DNA of 64,000 bases from Mucilaginibacter jinjuensis (lineage in GTDB: Bacteria > Bacteroidota > Bacteroidia > Sphingobacteriales > Sphingobacteriaceae), in NCBI RefSeq assembly GCF_028596025.1, contig NZ_CP117167.1, forward strand, positions 806,001 to 870,000, given 5' to 3'. How positions within the stretch are numbered: the first letter of the stretch is position 1; each line of letters starts with the position of its first letter. Made by a program: the position numbers and the translations under genes. Of this stretch, positions 46,381 to 55,039 are shown piece by piece. The notes below the pieces were generated by a model. It was not told the origin of the DNA and did not search any database. It worked only from the letters and a program-made list of their open reading frames with translations.

Positions 46381-47706
46381 ATGCTATTTCAAGATTTAAA
46401 ATTAATTGAGCCCATCCTCAAGGCTTTAAAAACTGAGGGATATACCACCCCCACGCCCATACAGCAACAATCAATCCCCATTATATTACAACGCAAGGAT
46501 TTATTAGGCTGCGCGCAAACCGGTACCGGTAAAACTGCGGCCTTCTCTATCCCAATTCTTCAAATACTGCATGAAGAACGCCTGCAGCACAAGGAGCAAA
46601 AAACAATTAAGTCGCTTATCCTTACGCCAACCCGCGAGCTGGCTATCCAGATAGGCGAGAGCATTGCTGCTTATGGTAAACATACAGGCTTAAAACATTT
46701 GGTAATTTTCGGTGGTGTTACACAAAACCCACAGGTTGATTCGCTGCGCCGTGGTGTTGATATTTTAGTTGCCACACCAGGCCGTTTGTTAGACTTAGTG
46801 AACCAGCGATATGTTAACCTCGAACACATCAAGATTTTGGTATTGGACGAAGCCGACCGTATGCTGGATATGGGTTTTGTACACGATGTTAAAAAGATCA
46901 TTTCTAAGATCCCGGCTAAAAGACAGACCCTGTTTTTCTCGGCTACCATGCCTAAAGAGATCCAGTCTTTGGCAGATACCATTTTAAATAAACCAGAGAA
47001 GGTTGAAGTTACCCCGGTTTCATCAACTGCTGATACCATTAACCAGTCGATTTTCTTTGTTGACAAAGGCGATAAACGCTTATTGTTATCACACATCCTG
47101 AAAGATAAAAACATTAAACGTGTGCTGGTATTTACCCGTACCAAGCATGGTGCCGATAAGGTAGTAAAAGACCTGATCCGTACCAATGTTACTGCCGAGG
47201 CCATTCACGGTAATAAATCACAAAATGCCCGTCAGCGTGCATTAACCAACTTTAAAAACAGCAGTACCCGTGTATTGGTAGCTACTGATATTGCCGCCCG
47301 CGGTATTGATGTGGATGAACTAACCCACGTTATCCAGTACGAATTGCCGGAAGTGCCCGAAACTTACGTACACCGTATTGGCCGTACAGGCCGTGCAGGT
47401 GCAAGTGGTATTGCGTTTGCTTTTTGTGATGAGGAAGAAAAAGAGCTGCTGAAAGATATTCACAAGATCATTGGTAAAACTATCCCGGTTGAAACCGAGC
47501 ATCCTTACCCATTGCGCGAACTTTCTATGGCCGAAAAAGCTAAGCTTGCTTTGCAGCAAAAAGAAACCAGGAAGGCCTCAGCACAACGCGGAGCATCAAG
47601 ACGCGGCTTTGGTCGCAGTCGCGACCATGGTGGCGATAAAGCCCCTGCCGGTGGTGGCAGCGGACGTAGCTCTGGCGGTAACCGCAACAGCGGCGGCAGA
47701 CGCTAA
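46381..47706 (+). CDS. rhlE: DEAD-box ATP-dependent RNA helicase, RhlE-like
   Basis: 441 residues. Q motif GYTTPTPIQQQSIP, motif I AQTGTGKT (45-52), Ia PTRELAIQ, II DEAD (156-159), III SAT, IV VLVFTRTKHGADKV, V ATDIAARGIDVDE and VI HRIGRTGRAG. After about residue 375 the tail is basic and Gly/Arg-rich, as usual for RhlE proteins that bind RNA or ribosomal assembly intermediates. Cytosolic. A long stem-loop follows the stop. Confidence 0.94.
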   Translation: MLFQDLKLIEPILKALKTEGYTTPTPIQQQSIPIILQRKDLLGCAQTGTGKTAAFSIPILQILHEERLQHKEQKTIKSLILTPTRELAIQIGESIAAYGKHTGLKHLVIFGGVTQNPQVDSLRRGVDILVATPGRLLDLVNQRYVNLEHIKILVLDEADRMLDMGFVHDVKKIISKIPAKRQTLFFSATMPKEIQSLADTILNKPEKVEVTPVSSTADTINQSIFFVDKGDKRLLLSHILKDKNIKRVLVFTRTKHGADKVVKDLIRTNVTAEAIHGNKSQNARQRALTNFKNSSTRVLVATDIAARGIDVDELTHVIQYELPEVPETYVHRIGRTGRAGASGIAFAFCDEEEKELLKDIHKIIGKTIPVETEHPYPLRELSMAEKAKLALQQKETRKASAQRGASRRGFGRSRDHGGDKAPAGGGSGRSSGGNRNSGGRR

Positions 47707-47780
47707 TTAATAAAACACTCTTTGAAGACCATTAGTAGCCGCTGTTTTGTAAATGGCTGTTAATAATGGTCTTATTAATT
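47704..47780 (+). terminator. Long imperfect hairpin after the helicase gene
   Basis: AATTAATAA and AAGACCATTAGTAGCC pair with GGCTGTTAATAATGGTCTT and TTAATT around a loop of about 18 bases. It probably terminates the helicase transcript, though the T tract is short. Confidence 0.55.
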
Positions 47781-47841
47781 TAAAGCAACATAATTGGATA
47801 AAATGTGTTGCATTGGTTAAATATATTTCTGTACTTTTATA

Positions 47842-48165
47842 ATGAAAATTCAACCGGTAAAAATGCAACGCCTGCTCGATATTTTGCGCAACAAATACTT
47901 CCTGGTTACTTTGGCTTTTGTGGTGTGGATGCTGTTTTTCGATAAAAACGACATTTACTCGCAATACCAGTATCATGAGCAGGTTAGCAAACTGAAAGCA
48001 GAAAGCGAATTTTACCAGAAAGAAACCGCCAAGGTATCCAAAGACCTTGATGAACTAACCTCCGACAAAGCCCAGCTCGAAAAGTTCGCCCGCGAAAAAT
48101 ACCTCATGAAAAAAGATAATGAGGATGTTTTTGTGGTAGTGAAGGAGAAGAAAGAAGATAAATAA
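47842..48165 (+). CDS. Septum-formation initiator FtsB/DivIC-like protein
   Basis: 107 residues. One membrane helix (about 20-36, YFLVTLAFVVWMLFF) is followed by a coiled coil (about 45-85) and the FAREKYLMKKDNEDVFVVV end, which is the typical DivIC/FtsB close. It would belong to the FtsQ-FtsL-FtsB divisome complex on the outer face of the inner membrane. ftsB lies next to eno in many proteobacteria; here they are about 2.2 kb apart with a cupin and a helicase between. A second Met at residue 8 is an alternative start. Confidence 0.9.
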   Translation: MKIQPVKMQRLLDILRNKYFLVTLAFVVWMLFFDKNDIYSQYQYHEQVSKLKAESEFYQKETAKVSKDLDELTSDKAQLEKFAREKYLMKKDNEDVFVVVKEKKEDK

Positions 48166-48188
48166 GCATTACGCTTATTTGTGCCGAA

Positions 48189-48668
48189 ATGAAGATCATC
48201 TATACAGCCGAACCGATATCGTTTTATAAAAGATTATGGCAATCTGTTAAGACCAGACTTTTATTGGCATTGGTGTTTTTTATATTTCTTGTTGCAGGCA
48301 TGTGGCAAACGCATTTTTTCGGTATAGCAATAATTATATTCTTTTTTTGTGTTTTTCTTGTTTTTCCGTTCCTAAACTCTTTTAAATGGACTAAGCGGCA
48401 AATCATTAAGGTTGAAGCAGATGATGATATGTTCCGTATCCACTTGTTATTGAAAGATGAGCCTCAAACGGTTACCATCAGTAAAAAAGAACTTCAAATG
48501 AAGCTGAAGTGGTTAGGTGGAAGGGAGCATATCCTTAATCTTACTTTCTTTAAAAATGATCTCAAAGTGTTTGAGATATTTTCATACGGAGACGGCAAGA
48601 AGTCTGAGTATGAGGTTGAAGATATCAGGTTCCAGATTAATCAACATATCGGTTATAATGTTGGTTAA
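48189..48668 (+). CDS. Two-helix membrane protein with a PH/YcxB-like C-terminal domain
   Basis: 159 residues. Two membrane segments near 25-40 and 45-62, then a soluble domain beginning SFKWTKRQIIKVEADDDMF and ending DIRFQINQHIGYNVG with the alternating strand pattern of YcxB-like or PH-type domains. The layout matches the other small protein at 17085-17549. It begins 23 bases after the FtsB/DivIC-like gene and is probably co-transcribed with it. Function unknown. Confidence 0.7.
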   Translation: MKIIYTAEPISFYKRLWQSVKTRLLLALVFFIFLVAGMWQTHFFGIAIIIFFFCVFLVFPFLNSFKWTKRQIIKVEADDDMFRIHLLLKDEPQTVTISKKELQMKLKWLGGREHILNLTFFKNDLKVFEIFSYGDGKKSEYEVEDIRFQINQHIGYNVG

Positions 48669-48708
48669 GTTGTTGTAATCCGTTTTTCATTAGAAAATCA
48701 ACTAAGCA

Positions 48709-49429
48709 CGTCATTGCGAGGTACGAAGCAATCTCAGACCGATTAGCACTTGCTTGTTTAATGTAGAAACTATTATGAATGGTTTGTGCAAGTAATGAAA
48801 GTCAGTCCCGCTCAATCGCCGCGGGTTGGGCTGTTATTTTTGGCTTGATCCAAAAGTAACCAATACGTAGCGCAGCGATTTCATGAACACCTTTAAAAAA
48901 CAATTAAAGTGTGAATAACATCAAGACGCAAAAAAGTTCCACCGCACAATCTCACTTCACGGCCTCGCTTTTGCGTCTGGGCCACCGCTCTTGAATATCG
49001 TATAACCGGACTCGCCGCTATCCTGACATAACCTTTTCTAAGGCAGCATTGGTAATTGTGTCGGAAAATATATAATTTGTCATTGCGAGCGATAGCGTGG
49101 ACAACCGACCGGAGGGAGCTCATTAATGCCTATAAAAACAAACAACTCATTAATAATCTCGTCGTATACATATTCGATCTGTATAGCTACGAGATTGCTT
49201 CGTCGTACCTCCTCGCAATGACAAGTTGGTTTAATCGGCAAACAGCTTCGGCCAAAAGCGGGCAGAACAATGGCGGCCTTGTGTGCTGGAAAGAGGCATT
49301 GGAGATTTTGCAGAAGGGCAGGCCTGTGGGAAGCTTTAGCGGGGCAAAAGATCCCGGCCTGTGTTGTTCTGAACGCTGTGCGGCCCTGTGCGCAAAGAAG
49401 CCTTTTTGCCGATGAGCCCTTTGGTTACT
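48709..49429. repeat. Repeat-filled gap: family R and family X copies next to the IS110 element
   Basis: 48709-48861 (family R start, then GTCAGTCCCGCTCAATCGCC and TTTGGCTTGATCCAAAAG) is an inverted copy of 50783-50933 on the other side of the IS. 48895-49060 is an inverted copy of 41090-41225. 49079-49222 is a long family R copy. 49225-49429 is a GC-rich family X arm ending TTTGGTTACT at the IS boundary. Open frames across it show no real gene. Confidence 0.85.
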
Positions 49430-49457
49430 CCTATGTTTGTATTCTAATTAAGTGAAG

Positions 49458-49611
49458 AAGAGTGAGAGCAGGTTTGGTTACAAACAGCAATTACAAGCAT
49501 GTTCACACAAAGATACTGCCTCCTCTTTTTTGCCTTTTAGCGTCTGAACAGAATGTAAGGCGTATGGTATATCTATACAGCCAGTATATCCACCAGGAGA
49601 AAAGACGAAGG
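49458..49611 (+). ncRNA. Predicted bridge RNA of the IS110 element
   Basis: Loop 1: stem AAGAG(t)GAG(a)GCAG (49458-49471) pairs with CTGCCTCCTCTT (49516-49527), 12 pairs with two bulges. The loop carries TTTGGTTAC (49473-49481), identical to the target left side at 49420-49428, and CAAAG (49508-49512), whose AAAG can pair with CTTT at 50783-50786. Loop 2: CGTCT (49541-49545) pairs with AGACG (49603-49607) and carries ACAGAAT (49548-49554), equal to the element's right end 50776-50782, and AGGAG (49595-49599), complementary to the CTCCT across the core and left end. The order is that of target loop then donor loop. Confidence 0.7.
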
Positions 49612-49646
49612 AAGGTTATCACTTAAGGTTTAAACTTAGCGAACAC

Positions 49647-50686
49647 ATGATCAATCTACTCAAACAAACAGTCGGAATCGACGTGGCAAAGGATGAATTA
49701 GTTGTATCACTTGGTCAAATGGACAGGATACCAATATCGAACTGATCGCCAGCAAAACATTCAGTAACAATAAGAAAGGCTTTTCCCAACTTATACAATG
49801 GACAGAGAAGCTATTTTCAGATCAGGTAAAGATACTTTATGCGATGGAAGCCACCGGGGTTTATCATGAAGCCCTGGCTTATTATCTTTCAGATCGGGGA
49901 GACTTGGTAAGTATTATATTGCCGAACAAGATCAGTAATTATGTAAGAACACTTGATGTTAAGACGATCACGGACAAAAGCGCGTCTCAGGCGATAACCA
50001 GGTTTGGCCTGGAAAGGAAGCTGGAGATTTGGCAGCGGCCCAAAAAAGTATTCAAAGACTTAAGGCAGCTGACCCGTGAGCGGGACCAATTGATAGGCGA
50101 ACGTACTATGCTTAAAAATCAGCTACACGCTGAACTGGCAGAAGCTTTTCCTAATGAAAGAAGTATTAGCAGGGTTAATGAGCGGATAACATTACTCAAC
50201 AGACAGGAGAAAGACATCAAAGCAGAACTGGCAGAATTAATAAAAAATGATCCGCAATTGGTTAAGCAGGTTAAGACCATTACTTCCATACCCGGCATAG
50301 GAACCCTCACAGCAGTAACCGTACTTGCTGAAACGAATGGTTTTGAACTCATCCGAAGTAAAAAACAATTGGTCAGTTACGCCGGGCTCGATGTCCAGGA
50401 AAAGCAATCCGGAACTTCTGTAAAGGGCAAACCAAGGATATCTAAAAAAGGGAACAAACATTTGCGAAAGGCCATGCATTTGCCCGCATTGGCTGCTATA
50501 AGAAACGATGAACGCTTTAGGGCTGTATTCGCCAGGTTAATAGCTAAGCATGGGATCAAAATGAAAGCCATAGTAGCCATACAGAGAAAGCTGCTGGAGC
50601 TAACTTATATCATTGCAAAGACTGGTCAATTTTATGACATTGGATACCTGCACAAAGCAATTGATAATACCATTTTAAAGAGTTAG
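49647..50686 (+). pseudogene. IS110-family transposase (recombinase) with a frameshift near its start
   Basis: The frame opens MINLLKQTVGIDVAKDELVV, then stops after 31 codons; an unbroken frame one base earlier continues from about 49727 (DTNIELIASKTFSNNKKGF) to 50686. Joined, it gives about 346 residues: a RuvC-like DEDD domain (Asp12 in GIDVAKD, Glu in AMEATGVYHE, Asp in TITDKSAS) and the Tnp_20 domain with SIPGIGTLTAV and the Ser-containing SGTSVKGKPRISKKGNKHLR. One base is missing near 49715-49727. The downstream part alone lacks the first catalytic Asp, so the protein is probably inactive, unless the shift is a sequencing error. Confidence 0.85.
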
Positions 50687-50716
50687 GGCGATACAACTAA
50701 AAAGTTGACCGCCCTA
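50684..50716 (+). terminator. Hairpin just after the IS110 transposase
   Basis: AGGGCG and CGCCCT with inner CAACT/AGTTG pairs around AAAA; it overlaps the stop codon and lies inside the right end. It could end transposase transcription. Confidence 0.6.
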
Positions 50717-50782
50717 AACAAGCTGACATAAGCCGCCTTTAATAAAACAAATGTAAAATATATTTGATACTTAACACAGAAT

Positions 50783-50977
50783 CTTTTGGATCAAGCCAAA
50801 AGTAACAAGCCAACCCGCGGCGATTGAGCGGGACTGACATTGATAAAGTACAATCCATTCATAATGGTTTCTACACTATGAATGCTACTGCTAATAGGTC
50901 TGAGATTGCCACGCTATCACTCGCAATGACGTGTAATCGAGTAGTCCCGATTCTTGACTCTCGATTCCTGATTCTCT
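50783..50977. repeat. Right-hand flank of the IS: family X/R inverted copy plus a word repeat
   Basis: CTTTTGGATCAAGCCAAAAG (50783-50802), GCGGCGATTGAGCGGGACTG, AATCCATTCATAATGGTTTC and a family R end (50898-50933) are the inverse of 48709-48861. 50938-50977 is a word stretch of CGATTCTTGACTCTCGATTC type. Confidence 0.85.
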
Positions 50978-51580
50978 TCAACTAACCGGTAACTTCAACC
51001 CAAACCTCACCGCTACAATCCTGATCCCGCAAACCACGGCAACAGCCATCAACTTGGCCAGGGCAGGATCAATTACATGCAACATCAGCAGGTACAAACT
51101 ACCGCCGATAATACAGGCTGAAGCATAAATCTCTTTGTGAAATATGAGTGGGATAGTATTCAATAAAATATCCCTGATCACGCCGCCGAAGCATCCGGTT
51201 ATAGTACCTAATGCAACGCATATTGCCGGGTGTAAGCCAGCACTCAAGCCTTTTTGAACACCAATAATGGTGAACAGGCCAAGCCCCAAGGCATCAAACA
51301 AAAAAAGCGTGACTTTAAACGTTTTGATATAATGTTTGAAGATAATGGTACAAATAGCTGTGACAAGGATAATAAGCGGGATATCGATATTACGCATCCA
51401 GCTCACTGGTGTGTTGCCAATTAGCACATCGCGAACTGTACCGCCGCCAATGGCCGTAACAAAGCCGATAATAATAACGCCCATGATATCCAGCCGTTTC
51501 TGCATGGCCGAGAACACGCCCGAAATGGTGAAGCTAATGGTGCCCAGTATTTCGATAATGGTACTTACATCCAAGGTCAT
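50978..51580 (-). CDS. TRIC-channel / UPF0126 (YicG-like) membrane protein
   Basis: 200 residues from MTLDVSTIIEILGTISFTIS; an upstream Met would extend into the preceding gene. Two repeats of three helices plus one, each with a Gly-rich loop: IIGFVTAIGGGTVRDVLIG and LGTITGCFGGVIRDILLN, the GGGxxRD pattern of prokaryotic trimeric intracellular cation channels. Bacterial members conduct K+ or related ions. The ATG lies one base past the preceding gene's stop, so translation is coupled to the VWA protein. Confidence 0.93.
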   Translation of the reverse strand: MTLDVSTIIEILGTISFTISGVFSAMQKRLDIMGVIIIGFVTAIGGGTVRDVLIGNTPVSWMRNIDIPLIILVTAICTIIFKHYIKTFKVTLFLFDALGLGLFTIIGVQKGLSAGLHPAICVALGTITGCFGGVIRDILLNTIPLIFHKEIYASACIIGGSLYLLMLHVIDPALAKLMAVAVVCGIRIVAVRFGLKLPVS

Positions 51581-51581
51581 G

Positions 51582-53672
51582 TTATATTTCTCCTTCACGT
51601 TTGCGTAGAAACCACTCGGCACTTAGTAGTGCCAGGATTAGCACAAATACCCATTTAATATCAATCAGGTCGTTGTAGCGTTTATCCTCATTCACCAGGG
51701 TTTTGATATTTTCATTCTGGCGGATTAGCTGTGTCAGTTTCCCAATCTCTGTAGGTCGTAACATTTGCCCACCCGATTGTTTCGACAGATTTCTTAACAA
51801 CTGGTGATTAGCTGTACTCTGTCTCGCCTCCAAATCGATCGACTTCACACTAAACTGACCACTCGCCGACAGCTTCTGCTTGCCAATTTGTGTAGTGGCT
51901 GTATAAGTGTATTCGCCCGGTACCAGGATGCCTGCATCTAACTGGTAACTTTGACCTGCACGGCTAAATTGGTAACTGTAATTTTTGCCTTTCTGGTCTT
52001 TCAGGTCCAGTTTTACGTCAGGTGTATTAACCAGGGCCAGGGCTTCGTTATAAAGCTCGGCATTGATAAGTACATGCTCGCTTTCATCAAAAACATTCTT
52101 GGCAGTATAAACCCTAAAACGTTGCCTGTTGGCGTTGGCGGTTAGGTATTGGATGCTTTGCGATAGCAGCTCATCCAGCGCGTTATGGTTGCCGTAAAGC
52201 TGGTATTCAGCCAACTGCCAGCGCCACAGTCCTTCGCCTGTCAGCACGGCTGTACGGCGGCCACGGTCGTCTTCAAAAGCCCAAAGCGGGTATTGGGTAA
52301 CTATATTGCCAATTTTCTGTTTAAATAGTACAGCAGCGGTTGATCCGGCATTATAACTTCCGAATGGTGCCAGCAACGGCGGGAATTGTTTGAGTTTATT
52401 CAATACCGAATCGCTCAGTGTAAAACTGCTGAAATCGGTTTGTGGCAGGGCAAAGGCTTCCTGCAAGTCTGGGCGGTTAGCGGTAATCTTAATCAGCTTT
52501 TGTTGCAGGTCGAAATCTAAAATATTGGTCTGCGCACCGGCCATGTACCAGACTGGGGTTGTACCACTCGAAATGTATTTCTGCAGTGTAGGGGTAGTTG
52601 ATAAAGTAACCTGATGTAGAATAAGCAGGTTATAATCGCTCAGCTTTACTTTGGAGAGATCATCAACACTTACAGTTTTCAACTCATAATTACGATTGTT
52701 TTCTATCGATTGCTTAATTGTGCTGATATCCGGATGCGGGCTGCTGTACACCAGCAAAATTTTCTGCCGGGCATCCAAATCGTCGATATAAATAGTCTCC
52801 GTATTGTTTTGAAGCGATACTTCATTCTTAACCGGGGCCAGATTGAAAGTAAACTTATGCAGCCCTTTTTTATCCGCATTTAATTTCAGTGGAATGGTTT
52901 TATGCCAGTTGTTAACATCAATCGGTATGTTTTTAGTTTGAACCGATTTTCCGTCCTCGGTTACATTGAGCTGCATGGTTTCACCTGCACTTAGGTAGGC
53001 TTCGGTTTCAACCTCCAACTCAAAATCATTGCCCAGTAAAGCCGTTTTGTTGTAATTAATATTGCTGATCCGCAAGTCGCGGCGGATGGTGGTATCGCCC
53101 AGTGCCACGGTGTAAATGCTGGCTTTGAGGTTACGGGCTTCGTACTGTGGGTCGCTGCCCTGGTTATAGAGGCCGTCTGTAGCCAATATTAGGGCACCGA
53201 TGTTCTGGTTTACGTATTGCTCATTCAACTGGTGCAGGGCAGATGATACATCAGTTTGCTTGCCCTTGAAACCGGAGCTTAAACCTGGCTGCAGATTTTT
53301 ATCGAAATGAAATTCCCGCACATCGTATTTGTCGCCGAGTGTTTCTTTGAGTTTATCGAGGTCGGCAACTACCTGTTTGAGATTGGTACCTGCCGGGTTA
53401 AATTTTGCTATGGAAGCGGAGTTGTCCTGCGCAATAAGCACCAATGGCTTTTGTGGCTGGTAGCTCACCGTTTTTACCAGCGGAGATAGCAATAACAAGG
53501 CAATAATAGTTACGGCCAATGCCCTTACAACAGCTAAACCGTACCGGAATCTATTACTTAAATGAGTAGGTTGTTTGTACAGCAACCAGGCATATAAAAT
53601 ACCAACAGCGAGGCAGGGCAGCGCCCACCATCCCGAAATTGTACCCCATGTTACCGAAAACAAAAACAGCAT
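51582..53672 (-). CDS. Large VWA-domain-like membrane protein, function unknown
   Basis: 696 residues. Two or three N-terminal membrane segments (about 10-25, 44-65), a von Willebrand-A-like domain near 75-200 with LVLIAQDNSASIAKFNPAGT (DxSxS metal-site form) and GALILATDGLYNQGSDP, then a long beta-rich middle with a DUF4159/GATase-like part (KILLVYSSPHPDISTIKQSI), and a last helix near 675-690 ending in FLRKREGEI. The layout resembles Bat/BatA-type and related Bacteroidota proteins. It heads an operon with the TRIC gene. Function is not known. Confidence 0.75.
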   Translation of the reverse strand: MLFLFSVTWGTISGWWALPCLAVGILYAWLLYKQPTHLSNRFRYGLAVVRALAVTIIALLLLSPLVKTVSYQPQKPLVLIAQDNSASIAKFNPAGTNLKQVVADLDKLKETLGDKYDVREFHFDKNLQPGLSSGFKGKQTDVSSALHQLNEQYVNQNIGALILATDGLYNQGSDPQYEARNLKASIYTVALGDTTIRRDLRISNINYNKTALLGNDFELEVETEAYLSAGETMQLNVTEDGKSVQTKNIPIDVNNWHKTIPLKLNADKKGLHKFTFNLAPVKNEVSLQNNTETIYIDDLDARQKILLVYSSPHPDISTIKQSIENNRNYELKTVSVDDLSKVKLSDYNLLILHQVTLSTTPTLQKYISSGTTPVWYMAGAQTNILDFDLQQKLIKITANRPDLQEAFALPQTDFSSFTLSDSVLNKLKQFPPLLAPFGSYNAGSTAAVLFKQKIGNIVTQYPLWAFEDDRGRRTAVLTGEGLWRWQLAEYQLYGNHNALDELLSQSIQYLTANANRQRFRVYTAKNVFDESEHVLINAELYNEALALVNTPDVKLDLKDQKGKNYSYQFSRAGQSYQLDAGILVPGEYTYTATTQIGKQKLSASGQFSVKSIDLEARQSTANHQLLRNLSKQSGGQMLRPTEIGKLTQLIRQNENIKTLVNEDKRYNDLIDIKWVFVLILALLSAEWFLRKREGEI

Positions 53673-53741
53673 ATCTGTAAATTCAAATATGCTGTTTTTA
53701 TTTTTTAAAAAGAATGTATGTTGACTTGTTGTGCTGTATAA

Positions 53742-53780
53742 TTATACCCCCGACAACTGACAACTGATAACCGACAACAG
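53742..53780. repeat. Word-like tandem repeat (family C)
   Basis: ACAACTGACAACTGATAACC-type words at the 3' end of fabG. A related word, CAGTTATCAG, occurs inside leuS. Confidence 0.7.
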
Positions 53781-53782
53781 AA

Positions 53783-54526
53783 TTACAGCATCCCGCCATC
53801 AACTGCCAATACCTGGCCGGTGATGTAGGTAGCCATGTCTGACGCAAGGAATACGCAGGCATCTGCAACTTCTGCACTTTCGCCGCCACGTTTAAGTGGG
53901 ATGCCGGCTGTCCAGCCTTCAACCACTTTAGGGTCTAAAACGTCGGTCATTTCAGTGCGGATAAAGCCCGGAGCTACCACGTTGGTACGGATATTACGTG
54001 AGCCAAGCTCTTTAGCGATAGATTTTGAGAAACCGATGATACCAGCCTTAGAAGCCGCATAATTGGCCTGACCAGCGTTACCCTGCACACCAACCACAGA
54101 GCTGATGTTGATGAACACGCCTGCACGGTTTTTCATCATAATTTTAGAAGCAGCTTTGGTTACGTTGAAGATCGATTTCAGGTTTACGTTCATCACGTCG
54201 TCCCAGTTCTCTTCGGTCATGCGCATTAACAGGCCGTCTTTGGTAATACCGGCGTTGTTTACAACAATATTAAGGGTGCCAAATTCGGCAACAATATCAG
54301 AGATCAGTTTCTCTGCTTCGTCAAATTTCGAAGCATCAGAGCGGTAACCTTTTACTTTGGTACCGTAGGCTTGTAGTTCTTTTTCTAAAGCCTCGCCTTT
54401 TTCAACAGACGATAAGTAGGTGAATGCCACATTGGCGCCATGCTCGGCAAATTTCTGAGCAATCATGCGGCCAATACCTTTTGAAGCGCCGGTAACCAAT
54501 GCGGTTTTTCCTTCTAACAGTTTCAT
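53783..54526 (-). CDS. fabG: 3-oxoacyl-[acyl-carrier-protein] reductase
   Basis: A 247-residue short-chain dehydrogenase of fatty acid synthesis, reducing 3-ketoacyl-ACP with NADPH. Nucleotide loop TGASKGIG (12-19), NNAG (90-93), catalytic Ser143, Tyr156 and Lys160 in YAASK, and the FabG end ATYITGQVLAVDGGM. Cytosolic tetramer. It stands alone, not with fabD or acpP. The second GGAACGTTCC palindrome lies about 210 bases before its ATG. Confidence 0.96.
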   Translation of the reverse strand: MKLLEGKTALVTGASKGIGRMIAQKFAEHGANVAFTYLSSVEKGEALEKELQAYGTKVKGYRSDASKFDEAEKLISDIVAEFGTLNIVVNNAGITKDGLLMRMTEENWDDVMNVNLKSIFNVTKAASKIMMKNRAGVFINISSVVGVQGNAGQANYAASKAGIIGFSKSIAKELGSRNIRTNVVAPGFIRTEMTDVLDPKVVEGWTAGIPLKRGGESAEVADACVFLASDMATYITGQVLAVDGGML

Positions 54527-54605
54527 AATTTAAAAAAATGATTTCGGGCGGTGAAGATAAGAATTTAAGCGCGAAGTGCGAAAAGCTCGAAAAGTAGCAG
54601 TGGCA

Positions 54606-54735
54606 GGGACTCAATTAGCGGATTTGTTGATTCGGTAATTTGTCAATGAGGGAGGCAATTAGCCAATTTGTTGATTCGATAATTTGTCAATGATTTGCCT
54701 GGCATTGACAAATCGACAAATTGGCTAATTGGAGT
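54606..54735. repeat. Word-like tandem repeat (family D, second stretch)
   Basis: Variants of CAATTAGCCAATTTGTTGATT and AATTTGTCAATG words with inverted counterparts. The 513-base gap between fabG and the TIR gene holds this, the palindrome at 54734-54747 and about 290 bases with nothing recognised. Confidence 0.75.
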
Positions 54736-54747
54736 GGAACGTTCCAC
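54734..54747. promoter_or_regulatory. Palindrome GTGGAACGTTCCAC, operator-like
   Basis: A perfect 14-bp palindrome sharing its central ten bases GGAACGTTCC with the GH31 operator at 5142-5155. It lies 208 bases before fabG and about 290 before the TIR gene. Confidence 0.4.
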
Positions 54748-55039
54748 ATGTTTAATGAATTTATAATATAAAACAAGAACACACTCCTATGAACGTGCTT
54801 GCAAATTAGTGCTTTCCCTCCCGAGAGTAGAAGCTGTAGTAAAATGCCTTCAGCACAATCACTAATAGAGGTGTGTCAGTTAAGCAGATCGTATTTTTAT
54901 CCGAACAGGGTTTCTCGAAGATGGCCATGTGTTGTTAAGTACTTGGTGTGACATTAATATCTGTTTAGCACGACAACTGGTAAAATATGTATATTTATCA
55001 ATCAACTTCGAGGCAACCAACCAGTACAAAAAAATACAA

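Larger units (their letters stand above)
49430..50784 (+). mobile_element. IS110-family insertion sequence, about 1355 bp
   Basis: The left flank ends GGTTACT and the right end ...CAGAATCT meets TTTGGATC, so CT occurs at both ends as in IS110 elements that insert at a CT core. Removing 49430-50784 rebuilds TTTGGTTACTTTTGGATC exactly, the sequence present unoccupied at 41234-41251. No terminal inverted repeats and no target duplication beyond the core. The left non-coding end is 217 bases (49430-49646) and the right 98 bases, the IS110-group layout. Confidence 0.88.

Noticed and set aside
49056..49455. Open frames next to the IS110 element with Cys- and Lys-rich products
   Set aside because: They lie within family R and X repeats that recur elsewhere in the window in other orientations; they are not genes.
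49715..49730. Programmed frameshifting in the IS110 transposase
   Set aside because: No slippery heptamer or downstream pseudoknot can be seen, and IS110 transposases are normally made from one frame; a missing base is simpler.
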